64,000 nt of DNA from contig NZ_BMTW01000001.1 in NCBI RefSeq assembly GCF_014649875.1, forward strand, positions 744,001-808,000, in the 5' to 3' direction. The notes under the pieces were generated by a model. That model was not told the DNA's origin and searched no databases. It was given only the letters and a program-made list of their open reading frames with translations. The stretch is from Streptomyces rubiginosohelvolus. GTDB lineage: Bacteria; Actinomycetota; Actinomycetes; Streptomycetales; Streptomycetaceae. A program made the translations under genes and the position numbers. This document shows positions 49,420 through 57,816 of this stretch, one piece after another; within the stretch, counting starts at the first letter, position 1; each line of letters opens with the position of its first letter.

Positions 49420-51891
49420 ATGACGCAGCGGGCACTCGATTCCTCCGGGGAGCAGACCCCCGGACCCTCCCGGCCGGCCATGATCGACGCGGGGGCGGAA
49501 CTCGACCCCGTACACCCCATGGAGCCACCGCCGCCGCCCCACCGGCCGGACGGTCTGACCACCGCCGAGGTCGCCGAACGGGTCGCGCGCGGGGAGGTCA
49601 ACGACGTACCCGTACGGTCCTCGCGCTCGCTCACCGAGATCGTCCGGGCCAACGTCTTCACCCGGTTCAACCTGATCATCGGCGTGCTCTGGGTGATCAT
49701 GCTGTTCGTCGCGCCGATCCAGGACAGCCTCTTCGGCTTCGTGATCGTCGCCAACACCGGCATCGGCATCATCCAGGAGTGGCGGGCCAAGAAGACCCTG
49801 GACAGCCTCGCGGTGATCGGTGAGGCGAAGCCGACCGTGCGGCGCGACGGGGTCGCCGCCGAGATCTCCACCCACGAGATCGTCCTCGGGGACGTGATCG
49901 AGCTGGGCCCCGGCGACAAGGTGGTCGTGGACGGCGTGGTCGCCGAGGCCGACAGCCTGGAGGTCGACGAGTCGCTGCTGACCGGCGAGGCCGACCCGGT
50001 GATCAAGCGGGCCGGCGACCCGGTGATGTCGGGCAGTTTCGTCGTCGCGGGCGGCGGGGCGTTCACCGCGACCAAGGTCGGGCGCGAGGCGTACGCCGCG
50101 CAGCTCGCCGAGGAGGCGTCGCGCTTCACGCTCGTCCACTCGGAGCTGCGCAGCGGCATCAGCACGATCCTGAAGTACGTCACCTGGATGATGGTGCCGA
50201 CGGCGATCGGGCTGATCATCAGCCAGCTGGTCGTGAAGGACAACAACTTCAAGGACTCCGTCGCCCGGACCGTCGGCGGCATCGTCCCGATGATCCCCGA
50301 GGGCCTGGTCCTCCTCACCTCCGTCGCCTTCGCCATCGGCGTCGTACGGCTGGGCCGCAAGCAGTGCCTGGTGCAGGAGCTGCCCGCCATCGAGGGCCTG
50401 GCCCGGGTCGACGTGGTCTGCCTGGACAAGACGGGCACGCTGACCGAGGGCGGCATGGACGTCACGGAGGTCCGGCCGCTGAACGGGAGCGACGAGGCGT
50501 ACGTCGAGGACGTGCTGCGGACGTTCGGCGCCTCGGACCCCCGGCCCAACGCCAGCCTCCAGGCCATCATCGACGCGTACCCGCAGAGGGAAGAGGCCGC
50601 CTGGGCGGTCACCGACGCGATGCCGTTCTCCTCGGCGCGCAAGTACAGCGGCGCGGCGTTCGCCGAGGCCGACGGGACGGCCTCGGCCTGGCTGCTCGGC
50701 GCGCCCGACGTCCTGCTGTCCGAGGGCGACACGACCCTGGCCGAGATCGAGCAGCTCAACCAGCAGGGGCTGCGGGTGCTGCTGCTGGCCCGGGTGCAGG
50801 GCGACGACCTGGACGCGCCCGGCGCGGCCGCCGGAGCCGCCCCCACCGCCCTGGTCGTCCTGGAGCAGCGGCTGCGGCCGGACGCGGGCGACACGCTCGC
50901 CTACTTCGCCGACCAGAACGTGGCCACCAAGGTCATCTCCGGCGACAACGCGGTCTCGGTCGGCGCGGTCGCCGGGAAGCTGGGCCTCGCGGGCGCGGAG
51001 AACACGCTGGACGCCCGCCGGCTGCCGACCGACCCGGACGAGATGGCCACGGCCATGGAGCAGAACGCGGTGTTCGGCCGGGTCACCCCGCAGCAGAAGC
51101 GGGACATGGTGGCGGCCCTCCAGTCGCGCGGCCACACGGTCGCGATGACCGGCGACGGCGTCAACGACGTCCTCGCGCTCAAGGACGCGGACATCGGCGT
51201 CTCGATGGGCTCGGGCTCGGAGGCGACGCGGGCGGTGGCGCAGATCGTGCTGCTGAACAACAGCTTCGCGACGCTGCCGTCGGTGGTGGCCGAGGGCCGC
51301 CGGGTGATCGGCAACATCACGCGGGTCGCGACGCTCTTCCTGACCAAGACGGTCTACTCGGTGCTGCTGGCGATCCTGGTGGTCTGCACCCAGGTGGAGT
51401 ACCCGTTCCTGCCACGCCACCTGACCCTGCTGGCCACGCTGACCATCGGCGTCCCCGCGTTCTTCCTGGCGCTCGCGCCCAACAAGGAACGGGCCCAGCC
51501 CCACTTCGTACGCCGGGTCATGCGGTACGCGATCCCCTCGGGCGTCATCGCGGCGGCGGCCACCTTCACCACGTACCTGGTCGCACGGCACCACTACAGC
51601 GGCGAGGGTGCGCTGGACGCGGAGACGAGCGCGGCGACGCTGACGCTGTTCCTGGTCGCGATGTGGGTCCTGGCGATCATCGCCCGCCCGTACACCTGGT
51701 GGCGGATCGGCCTGGTGGCGACGATGGGGCTCGGCTTCCTGATCGTGCTCGTGGTGCCGTGGCTCCAGGACTTCTTCGCGCTGAAGCTGGTCGGCACGAC
51801 GATGCCGTGGGCGGCGGTCGCCATCGCGGTGGCGGCGGCGGCCCTGCTGGAGTTCGTCTGGCGCTGGGTGGGACGGCGCTTCGGGGCCTAG
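49420..51891 (+). CDS. P-type cation-transporting ATPase (CtpE-like)
   Basis: 823 aa. The HAD/P-type motifs are complete: TGE loop (LLTGEADPV), the phosphorylated Asp336 in CLDKTGTLTEGG, MVDV-like and GDGVND (TGDGVNDVLALKDADIG), and PEGLVLL in the fourth helix. The C-terminal helices with TIGVPAFFLALAPNKERAQP are close to the CtpE group of mycobacteria, linked there to calcium. Transport is from the cytoplasm outward or inward depending on the ion; Ca2+ is inferred. The ATG at 49420 gives a soluble N-terminus of about 60 residues before the first transmembrane helix. Confidence 0.92.
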   Translation: MTQRALDSSGEQTPGPSRPAMIDAGAELDPVHPMEPPPPPHRPDGLTTAEVAERVARGEVNDVPVRSSRSLTEIVRANVFTRFNLIIGVLWVIMLFVAPIQDSLFGFVIVANTGIGIIQEWRAKKTLDSLAVIGEAKPTVRRDGVAAEISTHEIVLGDVIELGPGDKVVVDGVVAEADSLEVDESLLTGEADPVIKRAGDPVMSGSFVVAGGGAFTATKVGREAYAAQLAEEASRFTLVHSELRSGISTILKYVTWMMVPTAIGLIISQLVVKDNNFKDSVARTVGGIVPMIPEGLVLLTSVAFAIGVVRLGRKQCLVQELPAIEGLARVDVVCLDKTGTLTEGGMDVTEVRPLNGSDEAYVEDVLRTFGASDPRPNASLQAIIDAYPQREEAAWAVTDAMPFSSARKYSGAAFAEADGTASAWLLGAPDVLLSEGDTTLAEIEQLNQQGLRVLLLARVQGDDLDAPGAAAGAAPTALVVLEQRLRPDAGDTLAYFADQNVATKVISGDNAVSVGAVAGKLGLAGAENTLDARRLPTDPDEMATAMEQNAVFGRVTPQQKRDMVAALQSRGHTVAMTGDGVNDVLALKDADIGVSMGSGSEATRAVAQIVLLNNSFATLPSVVAEGRRVIGNITRVATLFLTKTVYSVLLAILVVCTQVEYPFLPRHLTLLATLTIGVPAFFLALAPNKERAQPHFVRRVMRYAIPSGVIAAAATFTTYLVARHHYSGEGALDAETSAATLTLFLVAMWVLAIIARPYTWWRIGLVATMGLGFLIVLVVPWLQDFFALKLVGTTMPWAAVAIAVAAAALLEFVWRWVGRRFGA

Positions 51892-51904
51892 GCCGCGGAC
51901 AGGG

Positions 51905-51944
51905 GGAAGCCCCCGGGAGGACGGTGATCCTTCCGGGGGCTTCC
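51905..51944. terminator. bidirectional terminator after the P-type ATPase
   Basis: GGAAGCCCCCGG (51905-51916) pairs perfectly with CCGGGGGCTTCC (51933-51944), with a 16-base loop containing a second small stem, followed by GTTTG. It separates the ATPase stop (51891) from the convergent secreted-protein stop (51956). Confidence 0.88.
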
Positions 51945-51955
51945 GTTTGCCGGTC

Positions 51956-52816
51956 CTACTTCACGTCGACGGCGTCGCCCTTGGCCGAGACCGCCGGGGT
52001 GCTCGGCGTACCGGCGAAGCTGTAGCGCCACGTGCCGTCGGCCGAGGCCTTGACGGTGGTCTTCAGGGTGCCGGTCGAGCTGGTCGTGACCGTCTTGACG
52101 GTCGTGTAGCTCGTCGCGCCCTTCTTCTTGAACTGGAGCTTCACGGCCTGCTTGCTGTAGCCCTTGTACGTGCCGGTGTCCCAGTTGGCACGGGTCAGCT
52201 TGCCGGTGACCGTGATGGTCTTGCCCTTCTTCACGGGCTCCGGGGAGGCGTTCACGGTCAGCTTGGAGAAGCGCTGCACGCGGACCTTGGAGGCCGCGTC
52301 GCGCTCCGCCTCGTCGCCGTCGTTGGCCAGGGCCCCCGCACCGACGCGCCACCAGGTCGCGTCCGAGCTGATCAGGAAAACCGGGTCGAGGGTGATGGTG
52401 CCCTTGCAGGTCGAGGTGGTCGCGTTGACCGCCTTGCACGACATCGACTTCTCGTTCGGACCGAAGCCGAAGCTGTCCTCGTCGTCCACGGACGAGCCGA
52501 TCCAGATGAACACGCCGGCGTGATAGATACCGGAGTCGTCGGTGGCCGTCATCGTGTACGGCACCGTGACCTTCGACTTGGTCCCGACGACGATCGGCTT
52601 GCCGCCGTTGACGACCGCCGAGGTGATCTTCGGTGCGGCGGCCTTCGTGGTCGCGCCGAACCCCTTCTTCGACTTCTCCCCGGCGGAGGGCTGGGTGGCG
52701 GTGAGACCGCTGTCCGGGTTCCACGAACGACCGTCATCGGCCTGCGCGGCCGGTACTGCGAGAGCGGAAAGGGCCAGGGCGCCGGAAACGGCGGCCACGG
52801 TGGCACGAATACGCAT
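51956..52816 (-). CDS. secreted Ig/fibronectin-like protein
   Basis: 286 aa with a signal peptide (MRIRATVAAVSGALALSALA, cleavage likely after AQA-DD) and two beta-sandwich-like repeats: YTMTATDDSGIYHAGVFIWI with DSFGFGPNEKSM, and TVNASPEPVKKGKTITVTGK with TYKGYSKQAVKLQFKKKGAT and the closing TWRYSFAGTPSTPAV. The second is common in Streptomyces secreted proteins. Two Cys residues (residues about 127 and 137) may form a disulfide. It probably acts outside the cell or in the wall; no enzymatic motif. The ATG at 52816 is the only start that gives a signal peptide. Confidence 0.8.
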   Translation of the reverse strand: MRIRATVAAVSGALALSALAVPAAQADDGRSWNPDSGLTATQPSAGEKSKKGFGATTKAAAPKITSAVVNGGKPIVVGTKSKVTVPYTMTATDDSGIYHAGVFIWIGSSVDDEDSFGFGPNEKSMSCKAVNATTSTCKGTITLDPVFLISSDATWWRVGAGALANDGDEAERDAASKVRVQRFSKLTVNASPEPVKKGKTITVTGKLTRANWDTGTYKGYSKQAVKLQFKKKGATSYTTVKTVTTSSTGTLKTTVKASADGTWRYSFAGTPSTPAVSAKGDAVDVK

Positions 52817-52886
52817 GTGTCCCCAAGTGGAGAAGGGGTCCCGGGGCGCGCTTGTGTCGTCAGCCCGGCGGGACCCATCTGGTCCA

Positions 52887-52902
52887 TGAGCCTCTTGGCT
52901 CA
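52887..52902. promoter_or_regulatory. short hairpin upstream of the secreted-protein gene
   Basis: TGAGCC-TCTT-GGCTCA is a perfect 6-bp inverted repeat about 71 bases upstream of the ATG on the minus strand. It may be a regulatory site or a 5'-leader hairpin. Significance is unclear. Confidence 0.35.
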
Positions 52903-52985
52903 CAGGAACAGACAGGCGAATCACGTGAACGGTTGTACGAAGCTGTGACTTTTCTGTGAAGCCGCAGCTCGCGCCCTACGGCGGA

Positions 52986-55900
52986 TCAGTCGAACCAGCG
53001 GTCCCGCGCCAGCTCCTCCGTACGCGACGGGTCCTCCAGCAGGGCCGCGACCTCGAAGCGGCGGGGCCACTGGCCCGCCGCCCAGGCGAGACCAGCCGCC
53101 ACGCCCTCCAGGGTGGCGGCGTGGACGACGCCGTCCGGGGTGCGGCGCCAGTCCAGTTCGACGCCGCCCGCGCGGAGTTCGGGGTGCTCGATGTACGCCT
53201 CGGGGGTGGCGGGGCCGAGCAGGACGCGGACCGGCTCCGGTACGCGGTGCTCCTCGCCCGCGCTGGTGACATCCGCCTCGACCGTCTCGCCGAGGCGGCG
53301 CACCTGGAGCAGGTCGGCCAGTTCGGCGGCCCGGGACGGGGCGACCGGGAGCAGAGGCAGGCCCTCCGTCAGCGGCAGCACGTCCGGGGCGTCCGCGATC
53401 ACGGCGTCCGCCGCGTCGGCCACCGCGACCTCCCCGTCCACCACCGCGCGCAGCTCGTCCGGCAACGTCACCTGGTCCGGGTCCAGTTCGGCGAGGGCCG
53501 TGTAGAGCGCGTGCAGCTGTACGGGGGTGACGGGGCGGTCCTCGTCGGCCAGGCGGCCCAGCAGTTCGGCCGCGCCGCCCGGCTCGTCCAGGAGGGCGGC
53601 GACCGAGGTCCGCACCCCCAGGGCCCGCAGCACCTGGGCGTCGTCGAAGCCGGTCGCGTCCACCGCGTCGTACAGCCCGGCCAGCAGCGGGTCACTGCCC
53701 GCCGAGCGGAGTCCGGCCGGGCGGCGGCCGTCCAGCACGGGGTGGTCGCGCAGCCACCACGCGGTGTACGGGCGCACGGACTGCGTCGTCCCGTCCGGGA
53801 GCAGCACCCTCACCGGCTGTGTCAGAGCGTCGCGCAACGGCGGCTGGGCCAGCAGGGCGAGGGCCTGGGGCCAGGCGTCGTCGTCGACCAGGTCCAGATC
53901 CCGTACGGCGACGATCTCGGTGGCGACCGGCGGTACGGGTGTCTCGGGCAGCTGGTCGAGCAGGTCCTCGCACCAGACGTCGACGGCGTCCAGCAGCCCG
54001 GCGTCGTCGGGTTCGGCGAAGTCGCTGTCGCGGGGCTCCAGTTCGTCCGGGTCGAGGACGACATCGGTGGCCCGGACGAGGGCGAAGGTCGCGAGCACCC
54101 CGCAGGCGGTCAGCGGGGCCTCGCCCCAGCGGTCGGCCAGCTCCTGCTCGACGAGAGCGAGTTCCCCCTCCCGCATGATCTGCGCGAACGGGCTTCGGGG
54201 GAGGACCAGTTCACCGGCGGGGGCGGGCTCGCCCTCCTCGTCGGGGAGGGCCAGCGCACCGAGCCACGGCTCGTCGCCGGGGGCGAGTTCGGCGTCGCGT
54301 ACGAGGGTGAGGACCGTCTCGGCCAGCTCGTCGGCGTCGAGCGCGTCCTCGTCCCAGATCTCCCCCGCGTCCAGCGATCCGGCGACGGCCGCGCGCACTT
54401 GAGGGGTCGTCAGTACGGCGCGGGGCGTGGCGGGCAGGGCGCCGAGCTTCTCCAGCAGGGGGTGGGCGGCGTCCGGGTGGGCGACCTTCAGGCCGAGCCG
54501 GGAGAGGCGGCCGAGGACCGGGCCGGTCAGCGCGTCCGGGAGGGGCAGCAGGATCTGGCGCGGCCCGATCGTGGTGCGCGGCGGGCGGCCTGCCTGCTCG
54601 CCCTCCGGGTCACCCGCGAGCGGGACGGGGAGGCCGGTGAGCCGGTCGGGGTCGGTGCCCGCGAGGCTGTCGTAGAGCCGGTGCCACCAGGCGGGGTCGC
54701 GCTCCAGACCGGCGAGGCGGTCGATGGCCTCGGTCAGGGGTACGCGGGCGACGCCGAGGGTGCGCAGTTCGGTGCGGCGCTCAAGCCCTGCGGGCAGCAG
54801 ACAGGGCAGCACCTCGGCGAGGACCCGTACGGTCTCGGCCCCGACGCCCTCGACGACCTCGGCCTCGACGGGCCGCAGGGCGGAGGTGTTCTCCGTACGG
54901 TCCTGGTCCTGGTCCCAGTCGTCGCCCCAGCCGCTCTCCGCCTCGGGGTCCCGGGGCGCGGCGGGCTCCAGGAACGCGACCCTCGGCAGCCGGGCCAGGA
55001 TCGCCCCGCGCAGGGCCCCGTCCAGCGCGCCCTTGCCGAGCTGGCCCGGCACCAGGTCGATCGTCCCGGTCGACACGGGCCGCCAGGCGCCCAGCAGCTC
55101 CGCGTACGCGTCGGCCGCCCGCTCCACCAGGAAGTCCGTCAGCGGCCCTGGCGCGGGGTGCCTGCGGGCGGTGTCCAGCGGCAGCGAGGCGATGAGCAGG
55201 GCGGGGATGCCGAGCGGTTCGTCGGTGGGGGTCGGGGCGTGCACGACCGGTGCCGTACGGGGGTGGAGCGGGGCGCCCGACTCGTCGACCGGGACCGCCC
55301 AGGTCACCGACCAGTGCGGCCGCAGCCGCTCCTCGACCGGACGGTCGGCGAGCAGGGCGGGCTCGATGGGCCCGTGGTGGAGGACGGTACGCCAGCGGTT
55401 CAGGCCGCGCGCGGAGTCGTCGATGTGCGTGTACGGGCCGTGCTGGGACCGGCTCAGGGTGCGTGTGCCGTCCGGGGTCTCGATGACGATCTCGTCCAGG
55501 CCGGGCAGCGTGAGCAGCAGTGCGTCGTCCACGGCGGCCAGCAGCCGGGCCACCAGGTCCTCGGCGGTGCCGTCGCGCAGCGGCAGCACGACGACGGTGT
55601 CGTACCCCTCGGGCGCGGAGCCCTCGGCGGGCAGCGGCAGGCGCAGCAGCGGTACGTGTCCGTCGCGGCGGCGCAGCTCGTCCCCGAGGCCGGGGGAGCC
55701 GACGGCAGCCTGGCGGGCCAGCTCGCGGGCCTCGGCCAGCGACCAGCGGACGCCGCCGTGGCGGCCGAGCACGGCCGGTTCGTCGCTGACCGCGAGGACG
55801 GCGGCGAACCCGACACCGAAGCGGCCCACCGCGGACTCGTGGCCCTCGCGCTTGGCGGAGGCCCGCAGGGTGCTCAGGGACTCGACGCCGGTCGCGTCGA

Positions 55901-56195
55901 GGGGTGCGCCGGTGTTGGCGGCGGCCAGCACGCAGCGGGCGTCCGGGTCGCCGGGGGCGGCTGGGTGCAGGGTGAGGCGGAGCCGGCCGGGGGTCCTGGC
56001 CCGGGCGGCGGCGTCGGCGGCGTTCTGGGCCAGCTCGACGACGAGGCGGTCGCGGTAGCCACCGAGCGCGAGGTCCTCCTCGGCGTTGGCGTCCTCCCGG
56101 AACCGGGCGGGCCCGGCGCCCCACGCGTCGAGCACGCCGCGCCGCAGCCGTGCCGTCCCGAACGGATCGGCCCCCTCGGTCGCCTTCATGCTCAC
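52986..56195 (-). CDS. large HSP90/sacsin-type GHKL ATPase-domain protein
   Basis: 1069 aa. The N-terminal part is a GHKL/HSP90-like ATPase: LVVELAQNAADAAARARTPG (N-box with Asn), AANTGAPLDATGVES (a DxGxG-like box), ASAKREGHESAVGRFGVGFA (the G-rich lid GFGVGF). The remaining 850 residues are a long acidic soluble protein without other recognised domain. This matches actinobacterial proteins annotated as sacsin N-terminal-like. Its role is unknown; chaperone-like is plausible. Two in-frame starts, GTG at 56195 and ATG at 56189, are equally likely. Confidence 0.82.
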   Translation of the reverse strand: MSMKATEGADPFGTARLRRGVLDAWGAGPARFREDANAEEDLALGGYRDRLVVELAQNAADAAARARTPGRLRLTLHPAAPGDPDARCVLAAANTGAPLDATGVESLSTLRASAKREGHESAVGRFGVGFAAVLAVSDEPAVLGRHGGVRWSLAEARELARQAAVGSPGLGDELRRRDGHVPLLRLPLPAEGSAPEGYDTVVVLPLRDGTAEDLVARLLAAVDDALLLTLPGLDEIVIETPDGTRTLSRSQHGPYTHIDDSARGLNRWRTVLHHGPIEPALLADRPVEERLRPHWSVTWAVPVDESGAPLHPRTAPVVHAPTPTDEPLGIPALLIASLPLDTARRHPAPGPLTDFLVERAADAYAELLGAWRPVSTGTIDLVPGQLGKGALDGALRGAILARLPRVAFLEPAAPRDPEAESGWGDDWDQDQDRTENTSALRPVEAEVVEGVGAETVRVLAEVLPCLLPAGLERRTELRTLGVARVPLTEAIDRLAGLERDPAWWHRLYDSLAGTDPDRLTGLPVPLAGDPEGEQAGRPPRTTIGPRQILLPLPDALTGPVLGRLSRLGLKVAHPDAAHPLLEKLGALPATPRAVLTTPQVRAAVAGSLDAGEIWDEDALDADELAETVLTLVRDAELAPGDEPWLGALALPDEEGEPAPAGELVLPRSPFAQIMREGELALVEQELADRWGEAPLTACGVLATFALVRATDVVLDPDELEPRDSDFAEPDDAGLLDAVDVWCEDLLDQLPETPVPPVATEIVAVRDLDLVDDDAWPQALALLAQPPLRDALTQPVRVLLPDGTTQSVRPYTAWWLRDHPVLDGRRPAGLRSAGSDPLLAGLYDAVDATGFDDAQVLRALGVRTSVAALLDEPGGAAELLGRLADEDRPVTPVQLHALYTALAELDPDQVTLPDELRAVVDGEVAVADAADAVIADAPDVLPLTEGLPLLPVAPSRAAELADLLQVRRLGETVEADVTSAGEEHRVPEPVRVLLGPATPEAYIEHPELRAGGVELDWRRTPDGVVHAATLEGVAAGLAWAAGQWPRRFEVAALLEDPSRTEELARDRWFD

Positions 56196-56309
56196 GCTCT
56201 CGACTCCGTCCGCGTTGTGGGTGGCCCGCGTATGCCTGTGCGGCCCAGTGTGCGCCCGAAGGTACCGCGCGCGCCCGGCAGTGCCTTCAGCCCGTCCGGC
56301 GATCCGTTT

Positions 56310-56443
56310 CAGCCTGTCCGGCGTTTGAGGACGGAACCCATGCTCCGGTGAGCGGTCACTGAACAGGTTCCAGGAACCCAGGCCCGCGAAGCCGTACCCC
56401 GGACCACGTCGACGGTTCCGCCCTCAAACGCCGGACGGGCTGG
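56310..56443. repeat. inverted pair of a 29-30 bp intergenic repeat
   Basis: CAGCCTGTCCGGCGTTTGAG extends at 56310-56339 as one copy, and its near-exact reverse complement occurs at 56414-56443, about 75 bases apart. A truncated direct copy (CAGCCCGTCCGGCGA) lies at 56289-56302. This motif is a repeated intergenic element typical of Streptomyces. The pair can form a long hairpin that would end transcription between the DUF3027 and HSP90-type genes. GGTTCC-A-GGAACC at 56366-56378 is a further palindrome in the loop. Confidence 0.8.
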
Positions 56444-56465
56444 GTGGTACGGCCGGGTGGGAGCG

Positions 56466-57407
56466 TCAGGAGTGGCCCAGGTCCTCCGACGCGCCGTCCG
56501 GCTCGGCGGGGACCGAGCCCTCGCCCCGTTCCGGCCGCAGCGCGTACGCGTCCACCCGCATCGTGTCCAGCGCATGGTCCGCCGGCCGCACCGGCTTCGG
56601 CATCACCGCCGCCTCCGAGTGCCCACCGCACCCGTACGCCAGCGACACCACATGCCCGTCCGCCGGACCGAACTCGTTCGCGCACACCCCGAAGGCCTGC
56701 TTCAGCGAGCCCGCCATCGGGATCAGGAACGCACAGCTCACGCACGTCGCCGGGGCCGCCTGGGCCATCGGCGTCTTCGGGCCGAACGCCTCGTCCCAGC
56801 GGTCGGCCGCCTCGTACAGCCCGTACCGCGACAGCACCCGCGCCCGGCGCGTACCCAGCTCCTCCGCCACCGAGGCGATGGAACCCCGGCTGGTCGCGGC
56901 CACCGGCCGGTCCGTCAGCTCGGCGTCCTCCGAGTCGGCCAGCTCCGCCAGCTCGTCGGAGACCACGGAGTTCGGCGGCGGCTCGTCCTCGCCGGTCCAG
57001 CCGGGCTCCAGGCGCAGGTCCTCCGCCTCGGTGGGCAGCAGGTCCCCGGGGCCCATGTCGCCGGGGCGCAGCCGCTCGCTCCACGGCACCCACTCCGGCG
57101 CCAGGAGCGCGTCCGCCCCCGGCAGCAGCACCGTTTCGTCCAGGGTGACGTTCTTCGCGCGGGAGGCCCGCGCCACCGTCACCGCCCAGCGCCAGCCCCG
57201 GTAGCCGGGCTCCTTGGCCTCGAAGTAGTGCGTGACGACCCGGTCCCCCTCGGAGACCACGCCGACGTGCTCGCCGACCACACCGGGCGCGGCGGCCTCC
57301 TCGGCGGCCGAGCGGGCGAGGTCGACCGCCTCGGCGCACAGGCGGTCGGGAACAGGGGTACGGGTCGCACGGGTCGTACGGCTTCGCGTGGTCGTCGCAG
57401 CACTCAC
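56466..57407 (-). CDS. DUF3027 protein
   Basis: 313 aa. The pattern AVDLARSAAEEAAAPGVVGE, HYFEAKEPGYRGWRWAVTVA, TLDETVLLPGADALLAPEWV and the C-terminal CVSCAFLIPMAGSLKQAFGV with CANEFGPADGHVVSLAYGCG, all match DUF3027. The conserved Cys and His residues at the C-terminus suggest a metal-binding or redox part. The function is unknown in actinobacteria. The GTG at 57407 is chosen. It is divergent from the MFS gene at 57817. Confidence 0.85.
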   Translation of the reverse strand: MSAATTTRSRTTRATRTPVPDRLCAEAVDLARSAAEEAAAPGVVGEHVGVVSEGDRVVTHYFEAKEPGYRGWRWAVTVARASRAKNVTLDETVLLPGADALLAPEWVPWSERLRPGDMGPGDLLPTEAEDLRLEPGWTGEDEPPPNSVVSDELAELADSEDAELTDRPVAATSRGSIASVAEELGTRRARVLSRYGLYEAADRWDEAFGPKTPMAQAAPATCVSCAFLIPMAGSLKQAFGVCANEFGPADGHVVSLAYGCGGHSEAAVMPKPVRPADHALDTMRVDAYALRPERGEGSVPAEPDGASEDLGHS

Positions 57408-57816
57408 AGGTCTTCGCTTCTCTCCATACGCCAGTCTCACGAGCGCGCCAGCTGCTGCACGATTGCCGTTTCGGCCAGACAAGTGCGGGCGGAGCGGACC
57501 TGGGGGCCGCGTCGACGTCCACACCCGTTGTGCCTGCCTCGGGCGCGCCTTCTGCCACCCATTCTGCGGGATCGCCGAGAGGCGCGCGGCCAAGAACAAC
57601 CGCCGGTGGCGCGTTACGCACGCTACCCTCTCCGCCGCGCTGCGCCCACCTGCCCGTCCCAAACGTGCCGTATCCGTTCCACCGGCACCCGGCGACCGGC
57701 ACCCGTCCGCGCGGGGCGCCGCCGCCGCTCGCCCGACAGGGCGTCACCCCCCGCGTCGCGCGCGAGTCCGTGGCCGATCACCGTTCATACGGGCCGTGGT
57801 GGGGCACTATGACGAG
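57408..57816. other. 409-base divergent intergenic region
   Basis: This gap lies between the DUF3027 and MFS genes, which face away from each other. It contains long open frames in several directions, but these are typical of GC-rich shadows and no codon bias or start/ribosome-binding-site pair supports a gene. No clear operator palindrome was seen. Confidence 0.5.

Noticed and set aside
52956..56351. An 1131-codon plus-strand frame antisense to the HSP90-type protein
   Set aside because: It has a shadow-frame composition and no recognisable domain; the opposite strand encodes a complete GHKL domain.
57408..57816. Small genes in the DUF3027/MFS divergent gap
   Set aside because: Open frames exist but none has a ribosome-binding site plus typical codon bias or a recognisable pattern.
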